36,713 bases of DNA. It comes from Butyricicoccus_A sp963620595. Lineage in GTDB: Bacteria > Bacillota > Clostridia > Oscillospirales > Butyricicoccaceae. The stretch is taken from contig CAVFAY010000024.1 of the NCBI GenBank assembly GCA_963620595.1, positions 1 through 36,713 of the forward strand, given 5' to 3'. The notes beneath the pieces are model-generated. The model was given only the letters and a program-made list of their open reading frames with translations. It did not search any database and was not told the origin of the DNA. A program made the translations under genes and the position numbers. This document shows, in pieces, positions 1 through 7,275 of the stretch. The stretch's first letter is position 1. The number at the start of each line of letters is the position of its first letter.

Positions 1-138
1 AAACCGTTCAGTTCACTTAATTCTTATTTTTGTCTAACAATTGGGGGTCACTTCACTTCGGGGCGGCTTTTGCTGTTTCCGCAGTGTCAGCGCGCCGCTC
101 GCCGCATAAGATGAAAGCAGGGAAAGGGGAAAGCAGGT

Positions 139-1005
139 ATGGATCACACATTGATGGCGGCCATAGCGGGCGGTGATGTGCGGCAAGTTTTTCTCGGAGA
201 GCGGCTGGCGGCTGATGGGATGCAGATTGGTACGATTGGACTGGAACGGCATCGGTCTACTCTGCCAGTGTACAGCGATATGGCAGCGTTGTTTGCACAG
301 GCAGATGTGATTTTGCTGCCAATGCCGGTGACGCGGGATGGGGAACGACTGCATACCCCGCTCGCCAATGCGCCGTATCGACTGAAAGATGTATTGGATG
401 CCGTTCCGGCGGGTGCTGCGGTGTATGGCGGTTCTATTCCGCAAACCATGTACGATATGGCACAGCGGAGAGGCATTCACCTGTTTGACTATCTCAAACA
501 GGAAGAACTGGCACTGCTCAATGCCATTCCGACGGCGGAGGGAGCCATTCAAATCGCGATGGAAGAACTGCCGATGACCATTCATGATCTTCCGGTGCTG
601 GTCATCGGTGCAGGACGCATTGGCTCTGCACTTGCGATGCGTCTGCGCGGACTCGGCGCACAGGTCACCGTGTCGGCGCGGCGGGAGACGGATTTCGCTC
701 GCATGTACAGCGCGGGGTATCGCTGCTTGGATACACGAAATTTGACGGGACGGCTGCATGAATTTTCGCTCATCATCAATACGGTTCCTGCGGATATTCT
801 TAGTCGAACAGTGCTGGCGGATTGTACGCCAGATACGTTGCTGCTAGATTTGGCATCCGGCGCAGGCGGTGTCTGTGAGGACGCTAAAGGGCTTTGTCGT
901 GTGATTCATGCGCTGAGTCTGCCGGGAAAGGTTGCACCAAAGAGTGCAGCAGATGCCATTGCACAGACCGTGCGGCATATGCTGGAGAGGGAGGGGTTGC
1001 TATGA
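139..1005 (+). CDS. dpaA: Dipicolinate synthase subunit A
   Basis: 288 residues. With DpaB it makes dipicolinic acid from a dihydrodipicolinate-pathway intermediate in the mother cell, for loading into the forespore. The N-terminus carries AAIAGGDVRQ at the place where the Bacillus protein has its IGGDARQ motif. A Rossmann NAD(P) motif, VIGAGRIGSALA, lies near residue 155, and the C-terminus has LPGKVAPKSAA, typical of the family. Length matches the usual 290-300. The ATG follows a purine-rich stretch (ggaaaggggaaagcagg). It overlaps dpaB by 4 bp (ATGA), so the two are translationally coupled. Identity rests on motif recognition and the partner gene. Confidence 0.95.
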   Translation: MDHTLMAAIAGGDVRQVFLGERLAADGMQIGTIGLERHRSTLPVYSDMAALFAQADVILLPMPVTRDGERLHTPLANAPYRLKDVLDAVPAGAAVYGGSIPQTMYDMAQRRGIHLFDYLKQEELALLNAIPTAEGAIQIAMEELPMTIHDLPVLVIGAGRIGSALAMRLRGLGAQVTVSARRETDFARMYSAGYRCLDTRNLTGRLHEFSLIINTVPADILSRTVLADCTPDTLLLDLASGAGGVCEDAKGLCRVIHALSLPGKVAPKSAADAIAQTVRHMLEREGLL

Positions 1006-1571
1006 AACGAACTGCGGGATTCGCTGTGTGCGGATCCTTCTGTACCATAGATCGAGTTCTTGTTGTTATGGAACGAATGACACAGGAGGGCTGGCAGGTC
1101 ATTCCGATTGTCTCCCAAGAGGTATATACACAGGACACACGGTTTGGCGCGGCGCAGGACATTGTACAGCGCATCACAGATATTTGCGGCAAACCGCCGC
1201 TGCATACATTGCAGGCGGTAGAACCGATTGGCCCAAAAGATCTGCTGGATGTATTGATTATTGCGCCGTGTACCGGAAGTACACTGGCGCGGCTCGCGCA
1301 TGGCATCAGCGACACGCCAGTATCCCTTGCAGCTAAATCACAACTACGCGTGGAGAAGCCTGTCGTGCTGGCCGTGGCAAGCAATGATGCGCTCGCAGGC
1401 TCTGCGCCAAATATTGCCGCGCTGCTCAATCGAAAGCAGTATTATTTCACGCCCATGAAACAGGATGCACCGCACACCAAACCGCGCTCGCTCGTCGCAG
1501 ATATGAACAAGATTCCGGAAACGGCAGCCTTGGCACTGGTGGGGAAACAAATGCAGCCGATTTTGTATTGA
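1002..1571 (+). CDS. dpaB: Dipicolinate synthase subunit B (flavoprotein-like)
   Basis: 189 residues, belonging to the flavoprotein (HFCD-like) fold family to which SpoVFB belongs. The N-terminus AGFAVCGSFCTIDRV and the central PCTGSTLARLAHGISD segment are characteristic of the subunit. It works with DpaA to form dipicolinate in the mother cell during sporulation. The start ATG overlaps the dpaA stop; the longer in-frame opening upstream lies inside dpaA and has no ribosome site. A 13-bp hairpin lies just after the stop. Without an etfAB-type replacement in view, this is the standard DPA synthesis pair of spore formers. Confidence 0.95.
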   Translation: MKRTAGFAVCGSFCTIDRVLVVMERMTQEGWQVIPIVSQEVYTQDTRFGAAQDIVQRITDICGKPPLHTLQAVEPIGPKDLLDVLIIAPCTGSTLARLAHGISDTPVSLAAKSQLRVEKPVVLAVASNDALAGSAPNIAALLNRKQYYFTPMKQDAPHTKPRSLVADMNKIPETAALALVGKQMQPILY

Positions 1572-1580
1572 ACACAGCAA

Positions 1581-1610
1581 AAGCCCCTGTTCACAGCTGA
1601 ACAGGGGCTT
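1581..1610 (-). terminator. Intrinsic terminator between convergent dpaB and argF
   Basis: A perfect 13-bp stem (aagcccctgttca paired with tgaacaggggctt) with a 4-nt loop. Read on the minus strand it is followed by a short T run, so it best terminates argF. It can also stop dpaAB transcription because the two genes converge here. Confidence 0.8.
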
Positions 1611-1633
1611 GATGGTATCTGAATGATTGATGC

Positions 1634-2617
1634 TTACAGCGTTGCTGCCATGACAGCCTTAATGGTATGCATCCGGTTTTCTGCCTCGTCAAAGACGATG
1701 GACTGCGGACCTTCAAAGACTTCGTCGGTAACTTCCATGGCATCACGGTTGAATTTCTCGCCCATTTCCTTGCCGATGGTTGTCTTGTGGTCATGGAATG
1801 CCGGCAGGCAGTGCATGAATACAGCGTTGTCAGCGGCATTGTCCATCAGCTTCTGGTTGACCTGATACGGAGAGAGGGCATCAATGCGTTCCTGCCATAC
1901 CTCAATCGGCTCACCCATAGAAACCCAGACGTCGGTGTACAGAACGTCGGCATTCTTCGTTGCTTCCATTGGATCCTCGCAGAAACGCAGGGTTGCACCG
2001 GTCTCTGCGGCAATTTTTTCACAGGTCTCAATCAGAGCCTGATCTGGGAAATATGCCTTCGGAGCAGCAGCAGTAAAGTTCATGCCCATCTTGGCACAGC
2101 CGACCATCAGTGAGTTGCCCATGTTGTAGCGTGCATCGCCCAGATATACAAAGTTGATGCCCTTGAGCTTGCCAAAATGCTCACGAATCGTCAGAAAATC
2201 AGCCAAGATTTGTGTCGGGTGAGATTCGTTGGTCAGACCGTTCCAGACCGGCACACCGGCGTATTTTGCCAGCTCCTCGACGATTTCCTGCCCGTAGCCG
2301 CGGTATTCAATGCCGTCAAACATGCGGCCGAGCACGCGGGCGGTATCTGCAATGCTTTCCTTCTTGCCGATCTGAGAGCCGGACGGATCAAGGTAAGTCA
2401 CCTGCATACCGAGATCATGTGCGGCAACCTCAAAGCTGCAGCGGGTGCGGGTACTGGTCTTTTCAAAAATCAGCGCGATGTTCTTGCCGCGCAGCGTATC
2501 ATGAGCAATGCCTGCCTTTTTCTTCGCCTTGAGATCGGAAGCGAGGTCAATCATGCCCTCAATTTCTTCCGGCGTAAAATCAAGCATCTTGAGAAAGTTT
2601 TTTCCTTTGAGATTCAT
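1634..2617 (-). CDS. argF: Ornithine carbamoyltransferase
   Basis: 327 residues, the normal length. It transfers the carbamoyl group from carbamoyl phosphate to L-ornithine, giving citrulline in arginine synthesis (or the reverse in the deiminase pathway). The carbamoyl-phosphate motif STRTR is at residues 55-59, HPTQ at 133-136 and the ornithine-site HCLP at 269-272. It has its own promoter and a good GGAGG ribosome site. No other arg genes are adjacent, so the sequence does not settle whether it is biosynthetic or catabolic. It converges on dpaAB with a shared terminator. Confidence 0.95.
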   Translation of the reverse strand: MNLKGKNFLKMLDFTPEEIEGMIDLASDLKAKKKAGIAHDTLRGKNIALIFEKTSTRTRCSFEVAAHDLGMQVTYLDPSGSQIGKKESIADTARVLGRMFDGIEYRGYGQEIVEELAKYAGVPVWNGLTNESHPTQILADFLTIREHFGKLKGINFVYLGDARYNMGNSLMVGCAKMGMNFTAAAPKAYFPDQALIETCEKIAAETGATLRFCEDPMEATKNADVLYTDVWVSMGEPIEVWQERIDALSPYQVNQKLMDNAADNAVFMHCLPAFHDHKTTIGKEMGEKFNRDAMEVTDEVFEGPQSIVFDEAENRMHTIKAVMAATL

Positions 2618-2656
2618 AGTCGTGTTCCTCCTGTGTATTGGTATCCACTGCTCTTT

Positions 2657-2685
2657 ATTATAGCAGACAAATAGATAATTGGAAA
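2657..2685 (-). promoter_or_regulatory. Promoter of argF
   Basis: On the minus strand TTTCCA (positions 2680-2685) and TATAAT (2657-2662) are separated by 17 bp. The -10 lies about 40 bp before the argF ATG. The -10 is perfect and the -35 matches four of six consensus bases. Confidence 0.65.
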
Positions 2686-2695
2686 GTAGGGAAAA

Positions 2696-2724
2696 CGCCG
2701 CCTGTACTCAGTGTACAGACGGCG
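2696..2724 (-). terminator. Intrinsic terminator overlapping the end of a small ORF
   Basis: A 12-bp stem (cgccgtctgtac against gtacaggcggcg on the minus strand, one wobble) with a 5-nt loop, followed by TTTT. The stop codon of the 45-residue ORF lies inside the stem. It ends transcription coming from the S-layer-domain gene and the small ORF. Confidence 0.8.
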
Positions 2725-2845
2725 TTTGCTGCAATTCACAGAGCAAATGCAATTGTTGTTCCTGCGTCAGCATGCCGGAACGGTACAAGGCATGAACCAG
2801 ACCGGTCAGCATACAACGCTGCCATTCTTGTTCCAGATTGTCCAT
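2708..2845 (-). CDS. Small hypothetical protein, 45 residues
   Basis: This frame runs from an ATG preceded by GGAGGG at 4-nt spacing to a TGA inside a terminator stem. The protein starts MDNLEQEWQR and contains LVHALYRSGMLTQEQ, an amphipathic helix-turn-helix-like pattern loosely reminiscent of short SHOCT-type segments. It lies 53 bp after the S-layer glycerophosphodiesterase on the same strand, so it is probably cotranscribed. I do not recognise the family. Support comes from the strong ribosome site, the terminator placement and the absence of any competing gene. It could still be spurious. Confidence 0.55.
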   Translation of the reverse strand: MDNLEQEWQRCMLTGLVHALYRSGMLTQEQQLHLLCELQQTPSVH

Positions 2846-2898
2846 TGCTTCCCTCCGTTCTGAGAGAAACATATGAGATGTGATGCGAGATTAGACCA

Positions 2899-4299
2899 TC
2901 AATCGGCATGATAGACGTCAGACGGTGTGATGTTGTCAGTCGTGACAGCTTCCGCAGAAGAATTCGTGTACTGTTTGACAGAAGTCAGATTGTCAACCGT
3001 CCACACGCACCAAGCAATGTTGTTTTTCAGCATGGTCGCGCGCTGGGAAACGGTCAAAAGACTGCAGTTTGCACCGATAGTGATGGAGTTTTTGCCATTT
3101 TTCAACTTCTGTGCGTTTTTGATGGCGTTGGAGTCCACTTTGTTTGCCAGCAGACACAGCGGCGCTGTCGCATCAATGTCTTTCATGTGCATCAGATTAT
3201 TGGCGTAAAAGCTGATCCATGTGACATTGTACCGCATGTCGTACTGCTCGGTGAGATTGTATAATGTCTTCACTTGATTTTTCGTCATGGGAACTTTCAA
3301 CTCAATGTATGGATGCAGATGATTGCGTGAGCAGAAGGCGATGAATTCTTCAAATGTCGCAATTTTTGTGCCTTCATATCCCGCCCAGCGCTCAGAAGAA
3401 TTGCTCTTGTAGCTGAAATCGTAATTTTGCAGCTGACCATAGGTGAGATCGGCAACATTGCCTGTGCCGTTGCTGGTTCGGTCTATTGTTGTGTCATGAA
3501 TCAAGACAGGTACATTGTCCTTGGTGAATTGGACATCGGTCTCTACATAACGATACCCCTTTCGAACTGAAAGTGCATAGGCCGGCATTGTATTTTCCGG
3601 TGCTTCTGCGCTGTATCCGCGGTGATTGACCAGACGAACCTGCTTATCTGCTGTTTCAGAAATCTTTTGTACATCGTTATATTGACAGAAAACAACGGTG
3701 CATTGCGCACGGGTTGCATTTCCTGTCGGGGAAAATGTACCGGAAGAGGTACCACTCATGATGCCAGAGCGGTACAATGTATATACTGCGTCAAGCGCGT
3801 AGTCCGCAGTCTGCTTTCTGTCGGAAAAAAATTTGGTGCTGCGCGTGCGCGGCAGAACGCAATCCTGATAGTTGGCAAACCGTACCATGAGAGCTGCCAT
3901 TTGCTCTCTGGTAATCGCAAGATCCGGTGAAAACTGATGGTCAGAGGTGCCGGAAACAATACCCTCTTGGTATGCCCATGCGACAGCGTGTGCGTACCAA
4001 GCATCGGCGGGAACATCTTTAAACTGTGTGGTTGTATAGGAACTGATGTCCTCCTTGCTGTATTTGGCAAGTACAGTGACAAACATCGCACGAGTCATGA
4101 CTGTATCCGGAGAAAATGTTGTCGGTGTTGTACCGGAAAATAAGCCAAGATCTACCGCCTGATTGATATATTTCTCTGCCCAATGACCGGAAATATCGGT
4201 AAATTTGGCTGCATATGCCTGCTCGTGCGGGCAGGCGGAAAAGAGCATCACTGCCGACAATGCGCCGACAATCCATTGTTTTGTGCGCTTATGTATCAT
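2899..4299 (-). CDS. Cell-surface glycerophosphodiester phosphodiesterase with three S-layer homology domains
   Basis: 466 residues. A Sec signal peptide covers about residues 1-30, cutting near AYAA. Three SLH domains follow (about 33-80, 90-140, 155-210), each with the W/F-A...G-I-x-G-x-F-P/S-P pattern, which bind pyruvylated wall polymer. The C-terminal half is a GDPD TIM barrel with the catalytic HRGYSAEAPENT segment (about 228) and ETDVQFTKDNVPVLIHD with the metal-binding acidic pair. It should hydrolyse glycerophosphodiesters outside the cell, releasing glycerol-3-phosphate and an alcohol; teichoic-acid-derived substrates are also possible. A TATAAT-like -10 lies upstream at about 4322-4327 on the minus strand. 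Confidence 0.9.
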   Translation of the reverse strand: MIHKRTKQWIVGALSAVMLFSACPHEQAYAAKFTDISGHWAEKYINQAVDLGLFSGTTPTTFSPDTVMTRAMFVTVLAKYSKEDISSYTTTQFKDVPADAWYAHAVAWAYQEGIVSGTSDHQFSPDLAITREQMAALMVRFANYQDCVLPRTRSTKFFSDRKQTADYALDAVYTLYRSGIMSGTSSGTFSPTGNATRAQCTVVFCQYNDVQKISETADKQVRLVNHRGYSAEAPENTMPAYALSVRKGYRYVETDVQFTKDNVPVLIHDTTIDRTSNGTGNVADLTYGQLQNYDFSYKSNSSERWAGYEGTKIATFEEFIAFCSRNHLHPYIELKVPMTKNQVKTLYNLTEQYDMRYNVTWISFYANNLMHMKDIDATAPLCLLANKVDSNAIKNAQKLKNGKNSITIGANCSLLTVSQRATMLKNNIAWCVWTVDNLTSVKQYTNSSAEAVTTDNITPSDVYHAD

Positions 4300-4471
4300 G
4301 CGTGAAACAACCTTTCTTGTATATTATATATAATTATCATACCACAAAACGAGAGGAGTGTATACTGTTTACCTAGGGAAGATTGCGCTATGATTTTATG
4401 AGCGTTGCAATTTTACCGATTTGTGGGTAAAATAAAGAAAAACAAGCACAGATAAAAAGGAGCATGTTGCT

Positions 4472-5014
4472 ATGGAAGAAAGACGATTGGATCTGCGCAT
4501 TCCCGATGAAGCGCGGTCAAAGGAAGGCCATCGCACCACAAAACTGGTGTTTCAGCTCAATCAAACGGAGCCATATACAGAAGAATATGATGTATTGGTA
4601 CACGAATTGTTTACCGGTGGATTTGGTGAAAAAAGCCGTGTCAATACGCCGCTGTTTGTCAATTTGGCTGCCAATGTACATATTGGTAAGAATGTTGTAC
4701 TCATGCCGTATTTCCGTTGTATGTCTGCCGGAAACGTTTGGATTGATGACGATGTGCGCATCGCTATGAATGTATCGATTATCACAAATAATCATGACAT
4801 GTACGAGCGTGATGTACTGACCATTCGGGATGTGCATATTGGAAAAAATGCGTGGATCGGTGCCGGTGCGACAATTTTACCCGGCGTGACAGTAGGAAAA
4901 AATGCCGTTGTCGGCGCGGGAAGTATTGTGACGAAGGATGTACCTGCCAATGCCGTTGTGGTCGGCAATCCGGCACGAGTTGTCAAAACATTGGATGCAG
5001 AGCGATTTCAGTGA
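4472..5014 (+). CDS. Sugar O-acetyltransferase, left-handed beta-helix (LacA/Maa/NodL family)
   Basis: 180 residues. It contains repeated hexapeptide units (for example VHIGKN, VWIDDD, AWIGAGATILPGVTVG, AVVGAGSIVTKDVP) and the family ending VVGNPARVVK. The catalytic His is in NNHDMYERD (H108). These enzymes move acetyl from acetyl-CoA to a sugar hydroxyl, usually as trimers in the cytoplasm; the acceptor cannot be read from the sequence. The start at 4472 has AAAAGGAG nine bases upstream; the nearby ATG at 4464 is out of frame. The next gene starts 11 bp after the stop, so they form a small operon. Confidence 0.88.
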   Translation: MEERRLDLRIPDEARSKEGHRTTKLVFQLNQTEPYTEEYDVLVHELFTGGFGEKSRVNTPLFVNLAANVHIGKNVVLMPYFRCMSAGNVWIDDDVRIAMNVSIITNNHDMYERDVLTIRDVHIGKNAWIGAGATILPGVTVGKNAVVGAGSIVTKDVPANAVVVGNPARVVKTLDAERFQ

Positions 5015-5025
5015 GGAGAAGAGAT

Positions 5026-5418
5026 ATGAACAAGCATGTAGAAAGAGCAAAACAGCTGCGGGATACTGCTCCGCAGAACAACAACTGTGCGCAGACCATT
5101 ATGCGCGCTTATGCAGAAGAAATGGGATTGACGGAAGAACAGGCGGCAGCCGTTGGATGTAATTTTGGCGGCGGCATGAAGTGTGGCGGCACCTGCGGGG
5201 CAATTACCGGTGCACTGATGGTTCTCGGTACAAAGGGCGTTGTCTCTCCAGCGGCCGTCGGAGAATTTCGCAGACGCATCGCGCAGAACCATGGTGGTAT
5301 GACGGACTGTGCCGACTTGCTCAAGGCAAATGCACAAAAGGGCGGAAATAAAAAGACGCACTGTGACAAAATGATTTATGAAGCCATTGAACTGATTGAT
5401 GAGATGACGAAAAAATAA
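5026..5418 (+). CDS. C_GCAxxG_C_C family redox-type protein
   Basis: 130 residues. The spaced cysteines define the C_GCAxxG_C_C family: NNNCAQTI, AVGCNFGGGMKCGGTCGAITGAL, TDCADLL and a late KTHC. Members are small clostridial proteins of unproven function, suspected to bind a metal or cluster or to take part in electron transfer. I chose the ATG at 5026 because GAGGAGA lies just upstream at the end of the preceding gene; the longer in-frame extension covers the acetyltransferase and is arginine/cysteine-rich nonsense. Probably cotranscribed with the acetyltransferase, ending at the hairpin at 5427. Confidence 0.85.
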   Translation: MNKHVERAKQLRDTAPQNNNCAQTIMRAYAEEMGLTEEQAAAVGCNFGGGMKCGGTCGAITGALMVLGTKGVVSPAAVGEFRRRIAQNHGGMTDCADLLKANAQKGGNKKTHCDKMIYEAIELIDEMTKK

Positions 5419-5426
5419 AATGATTT

Positions 5427-5462
5427 AACAAGCAGTTGTGCTATGCACGACTGCTTGTTTTA
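5427..5462 (+). terminator. Intrinsic terminator after the acetyltransferase operon
   Basis: A long stem (aacaagcag...ctgcttgtt, with inner ttgtgc/gcacga pairing) around a 3-nt loop, followed by a short T-rich run, directly after the preceding stop codon. Confidence 0.8.
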
Positions 5463-5468
5463 GATAAA

Positions 5469-5497
5469 GCATAAAATCTGCATGATTTCACATACTA
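5469..5497 (+). promoter_or_regulatory. Sigma-G (or sigma-F) type forespore promoter of spoVT
   Basis: GCATA (5469-5473) and CATACTA (5491-5497) are separated by 17 bp. This fits the known sigma-G consensus (GHATR, 17-18 bp, CATNNTA) and lies 55 bp before spoVT, a gene known to be sigma-G dependent in Bacillus. No sigma-A -10 of comparable quality is seen. Confidence 0.7.
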
Positions 5498-5551
5498 TCC
5501 ATAAGACTCGTAATATGGAAAATAGGATGTGTTGCAGGAGGAATAGATGCT

Positions 5552-6085
5552 ATGAAAGCAACAGGAATCGTCCGCCGGATTGATGATCTCGGGCGGGTTG
5601 TCATACCAAAAGAGATTCGGAGAACAATGCGGATTCGTGAAGGCGACCCGCTTGAGATTTATACAGATCGAAATGGAGAGGTTATCTTCAAAAAATACTC
5701 GCCGATGGGAGAACTCAATATGTTTGTCTCCCAACTGTGTGATTCCGTCACAAAGACGACTGGCGCAAGCTGCGTGATTTGCGATCGGGATTCTGTTATT
5801 GCTGTATCCGGCAGTGCAAAGAGAGAGGTATGTGATCGCAGTATCAGCGAGGATTTGGAACACATCATGGAACAGCGCAGAATCTTTCGGCCGGAGGGAC
5901 GTGTGGTGTCTCTGACTGGGGACCCGCGGTATGCGGTATCCATTGCTGCACCGGTAATCGCGGGGGGTGACGTCTCCGGATGCGTTGCCCTGCTGCGCGA
6001 TGAAGCCCATCCGGATGCCGGGGAAATAGAAAGCAAGCTGCTGCAAACCGCGGCGAATTTTTTGGGACAGCAGATGATCAATTGA
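5552..6085 (+). CDS. spoVT: Stage V sporulation protein T, AbrB-type transcription factor
   Basis: 177 residues, matching the 178 typical of SpoVT. The N-terminal AbrB swapped-hairpin DNA-binding domain (about 1-50) reads MKATGIVRRIDDLGRVVIPK and continues with the IRREGDPLEI-type segment. The rest is a GAF-like domain. In Bacillus SpoVT modulates sigma-G-dependent genes in the forespore. The ATG at 5552 has AGGAGGA upstream. It is monocistronic, lying between the sigma-G-like promoter and a strong terminator. AbrB and Abh are much shorter (about 95 residues), so SpoVT is the better name. Confidence 0.95.
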   Translation: MKATGIVRRIDDLGRVVIPKEIRRTMRIREGDPLEIYTDRNGEVIFKKYSPMGELNMFVSQLCDSVTKTTGASCVICDRDSVIAVSGSAKREVCDRSISEDLEHIMEQRRIFRPEGRVVSLTGDPRYAVSIAAPVIAGGDVSGCVALLRDEAHPDAGEIESKLLQTAANFLGQQMIN

Positions 6086-6091
6086 TGGAAT

Positions 6092-6134
6092 TACAGGCGA
6101 TTGATAAAAAATCGCCTGTACATAAAATTTTTTT
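6092..6134 (+). terminator. Intrinsic terminator after spoVT
   Basis: Perfect 11-bp stem (tacaggcgatt with aatcgcctgta), 7-nt loop, and downstream a run of seven Ts at 6128-6134. Confidence 0.8.
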
Positions 6135-6144
6135 GAAAAAGCGC

Positions 6145-6173
6145 TTGACAGATAGGTAACTGTATGCTATTAT
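6145..6173 (+). promoter_or_regulatory. Promoter of the initiator tRNA gene
   Basis: Perfect TTGACA (6145-6150), 17-bp spacer and TATTAT (6168-6173). The first transcribed bases include GCACTCGATGAGAG, which recurs after the promoter at the right end of the window. Confidence 0.85.
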
Positions 6174-6213
6174 ATAAGCACTCGATGAGAGAGCAAAAAC
6201 AAAAAGAGAATAT

Positions 6214-6290
<77 letters not shown>

Positions 6291-6297
6291 TTACTTG

Positions 6298-6327
6298 CCG
6301 CTTATTCGTACTGAATAAGCGGTTTTT
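6298..6327 (+). terminator. Intrinsic terminator after tRNA-Met
   Basis: 10-bp perfect stem (ccgcttattc/gaataagcgg), 5-nt loop, then TTTTT. Confidence 0.9.
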
Positions 6328-6475
6328 GTGCTTGCTTTACCTTTCCGGCAGAGGACGAAACGTGTTTTGCGTATTTATCAGACAGAGCTGAGAGGTGAAC
6401 TGCGTGCGGAGACTGCATTCAGATATGGTGGATGTTTTTTTACACCCAATTGAGGGGGAATCGAGTGTGATTGCA

Positions 6476-6504
6476 TTGACGAAAAAATGGAAATTTGCTA
6501 TTCT
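6476..6504 (+). promoter_or_regulatory. Promoter of the zinc-ribbon protein gene
   Basis: TTGACG (6476-6481), 17-bp spacer and TATTCT (6499-6504), about 48 bp before the ATG. Confidence 0.6.
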
Positions 6505-6551
6505 TCTGACATAGAAAAACACGATAAAGATGGACGGACAGGAGGCAGAAA

Positions 6552-7130
6552 ATGAGTCAGGAGAAGGAAAACGGACAAACCAAACAATGCAAGTATTGCA
6601 AGCAGGAAATTGATGCCAAGGCGAAAATTTGCCCGCACTGCCGGAAAAAGCAAACGCCGAGCGGATGCCTGATTGCGATAATCGCCGTTGTCGTGATTGT
6701 TGTACTTGTTATTGCCGGTTCAACAATGTCTGGAGGGGAAAAGACGAATACCGGTGCATCAACAAATGGTGCGAACAGTACAAGCACGACACAACAGGAA
6801 ATTACATACACTGCATACAGTGTTTCAGAATTGATGGATGATTTGAATACAAATGCGATGAACGCAAGCGATAAATATAAGGATCAGTATGTAGAATTGA
6901 CAGGTAAGTTGAATGTAATTGACAGCAGTGGAAAATATATTTCTATTGTACCAGCCGATGACGAATATGCAATTATTGGTGTACAATGTTATTTCCAATC
7001 GGAAGAGCAAAAGAGTGCAGTCAAGAGCGCAGCGATTGGCGATACGCTGGTAGTCAAGGGAAAGATTACCGATGTCGGAGAGGTACTGGGATACACGCTC
7101 AACATAGATGAAGTATCCAAAGTACAGTAA
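6552..7130 (+). CDS. Membrane protein with N-terminal zinc ribbon and OB-like extracellular domain
   Basis: 192 residues. A zinc ribbon is formed by C13-x2-C16 and C27-x2-C30. One transmembrane helix follows (about 39-57), then a low-complexity Thr/Ser/Asn linker. The C-terminal domain (about 85-190) has the VELTGKLNVID...GDTLVVKGKITDV pattern of the tRNA_anti-like (OB-fold) family found in secreted bacterial proteins. Topology implies ribbon inside, OB domain outside. Function unknown; this domain arrangement is common in Firmicutes. It has its own promoter, a GGAGG ribosome site and a terminator, so it is a single-gene unit. Confidence 0.85.
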   Translation: MSQEKENGQTKQCKYCKQEIDAKAKICPHCRKKQTPSGCLIAIIAVVVIVVLVIAGSTMSGGEKTNTGASTNGANSTSTTQQEITYTAYSVSELMDDLNTNAMNASDKYKDQYVELTGKLNVIDSSGKYISIVPADDEYAIIGVQCYFQSEEQKSAVKSAAIGDTLVVKGKITDVGEVLGYTLNIDEVSKVQ

Positions 7131-7149
7131 ATTGAAAGAACCGTACGAT

Positions 7150-7185
7150 AAGATGCAGGGTGCAAAAACGCTCTGCATCTTTTTT
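7150..7185 (+). terminator. Intrinsic terminator after the zinc-ribbon gene
   Basis: Stem agatgcag/ctgcatct with a 14-nt loop, followed by a run of six Ts. Confidence 0.8.
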
Positions 7186-7211
7186 ATTTGGGTTAGAAAT
7201 AATATATAGTA

Positions 7212-7240
7212 TTGATGAAACATGGCGAAAATGATATGAT
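7212..7240 (+). promoter_or_regulatory. Promoter of the selenium-molybdenum hydroxylase operon
   Basis: TTGATG (7212-7217), 17-bp spacer, TATGAT (7235-7240), 35 bp before selD. It follows the preceding terminator directly and is the only convincing sigma-A promoter seen before the long co-directional gene run. Confidence 0.7.
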
Positions 7241-7275
7241 TAAGATGGTAAAAGAAGGACAGAGGAGAGAACGCG

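Noticed and set aside
105..112. CATAAGAT upstream of dpaA, resembling a sigma-K -10 (CATANNNT)
   Set aside because: dpaAB is expected to be mother-cell expressed, but no suitable -35 was found at the right distance, and the window starts too near to judge.
34..759. A 241-codon minus-strand frame opposite dpaA
   Set aside because: The dpaA motifs are unambiguous on the plus strand, and the antisense product looks random.
6404..6514. A 36-residue GTG-started frame after the tRNA-Met terminator
   Set aside because: Weak ribosome site, unusual composition, and it overlaps the promoter (6476-6504) of the next gene.
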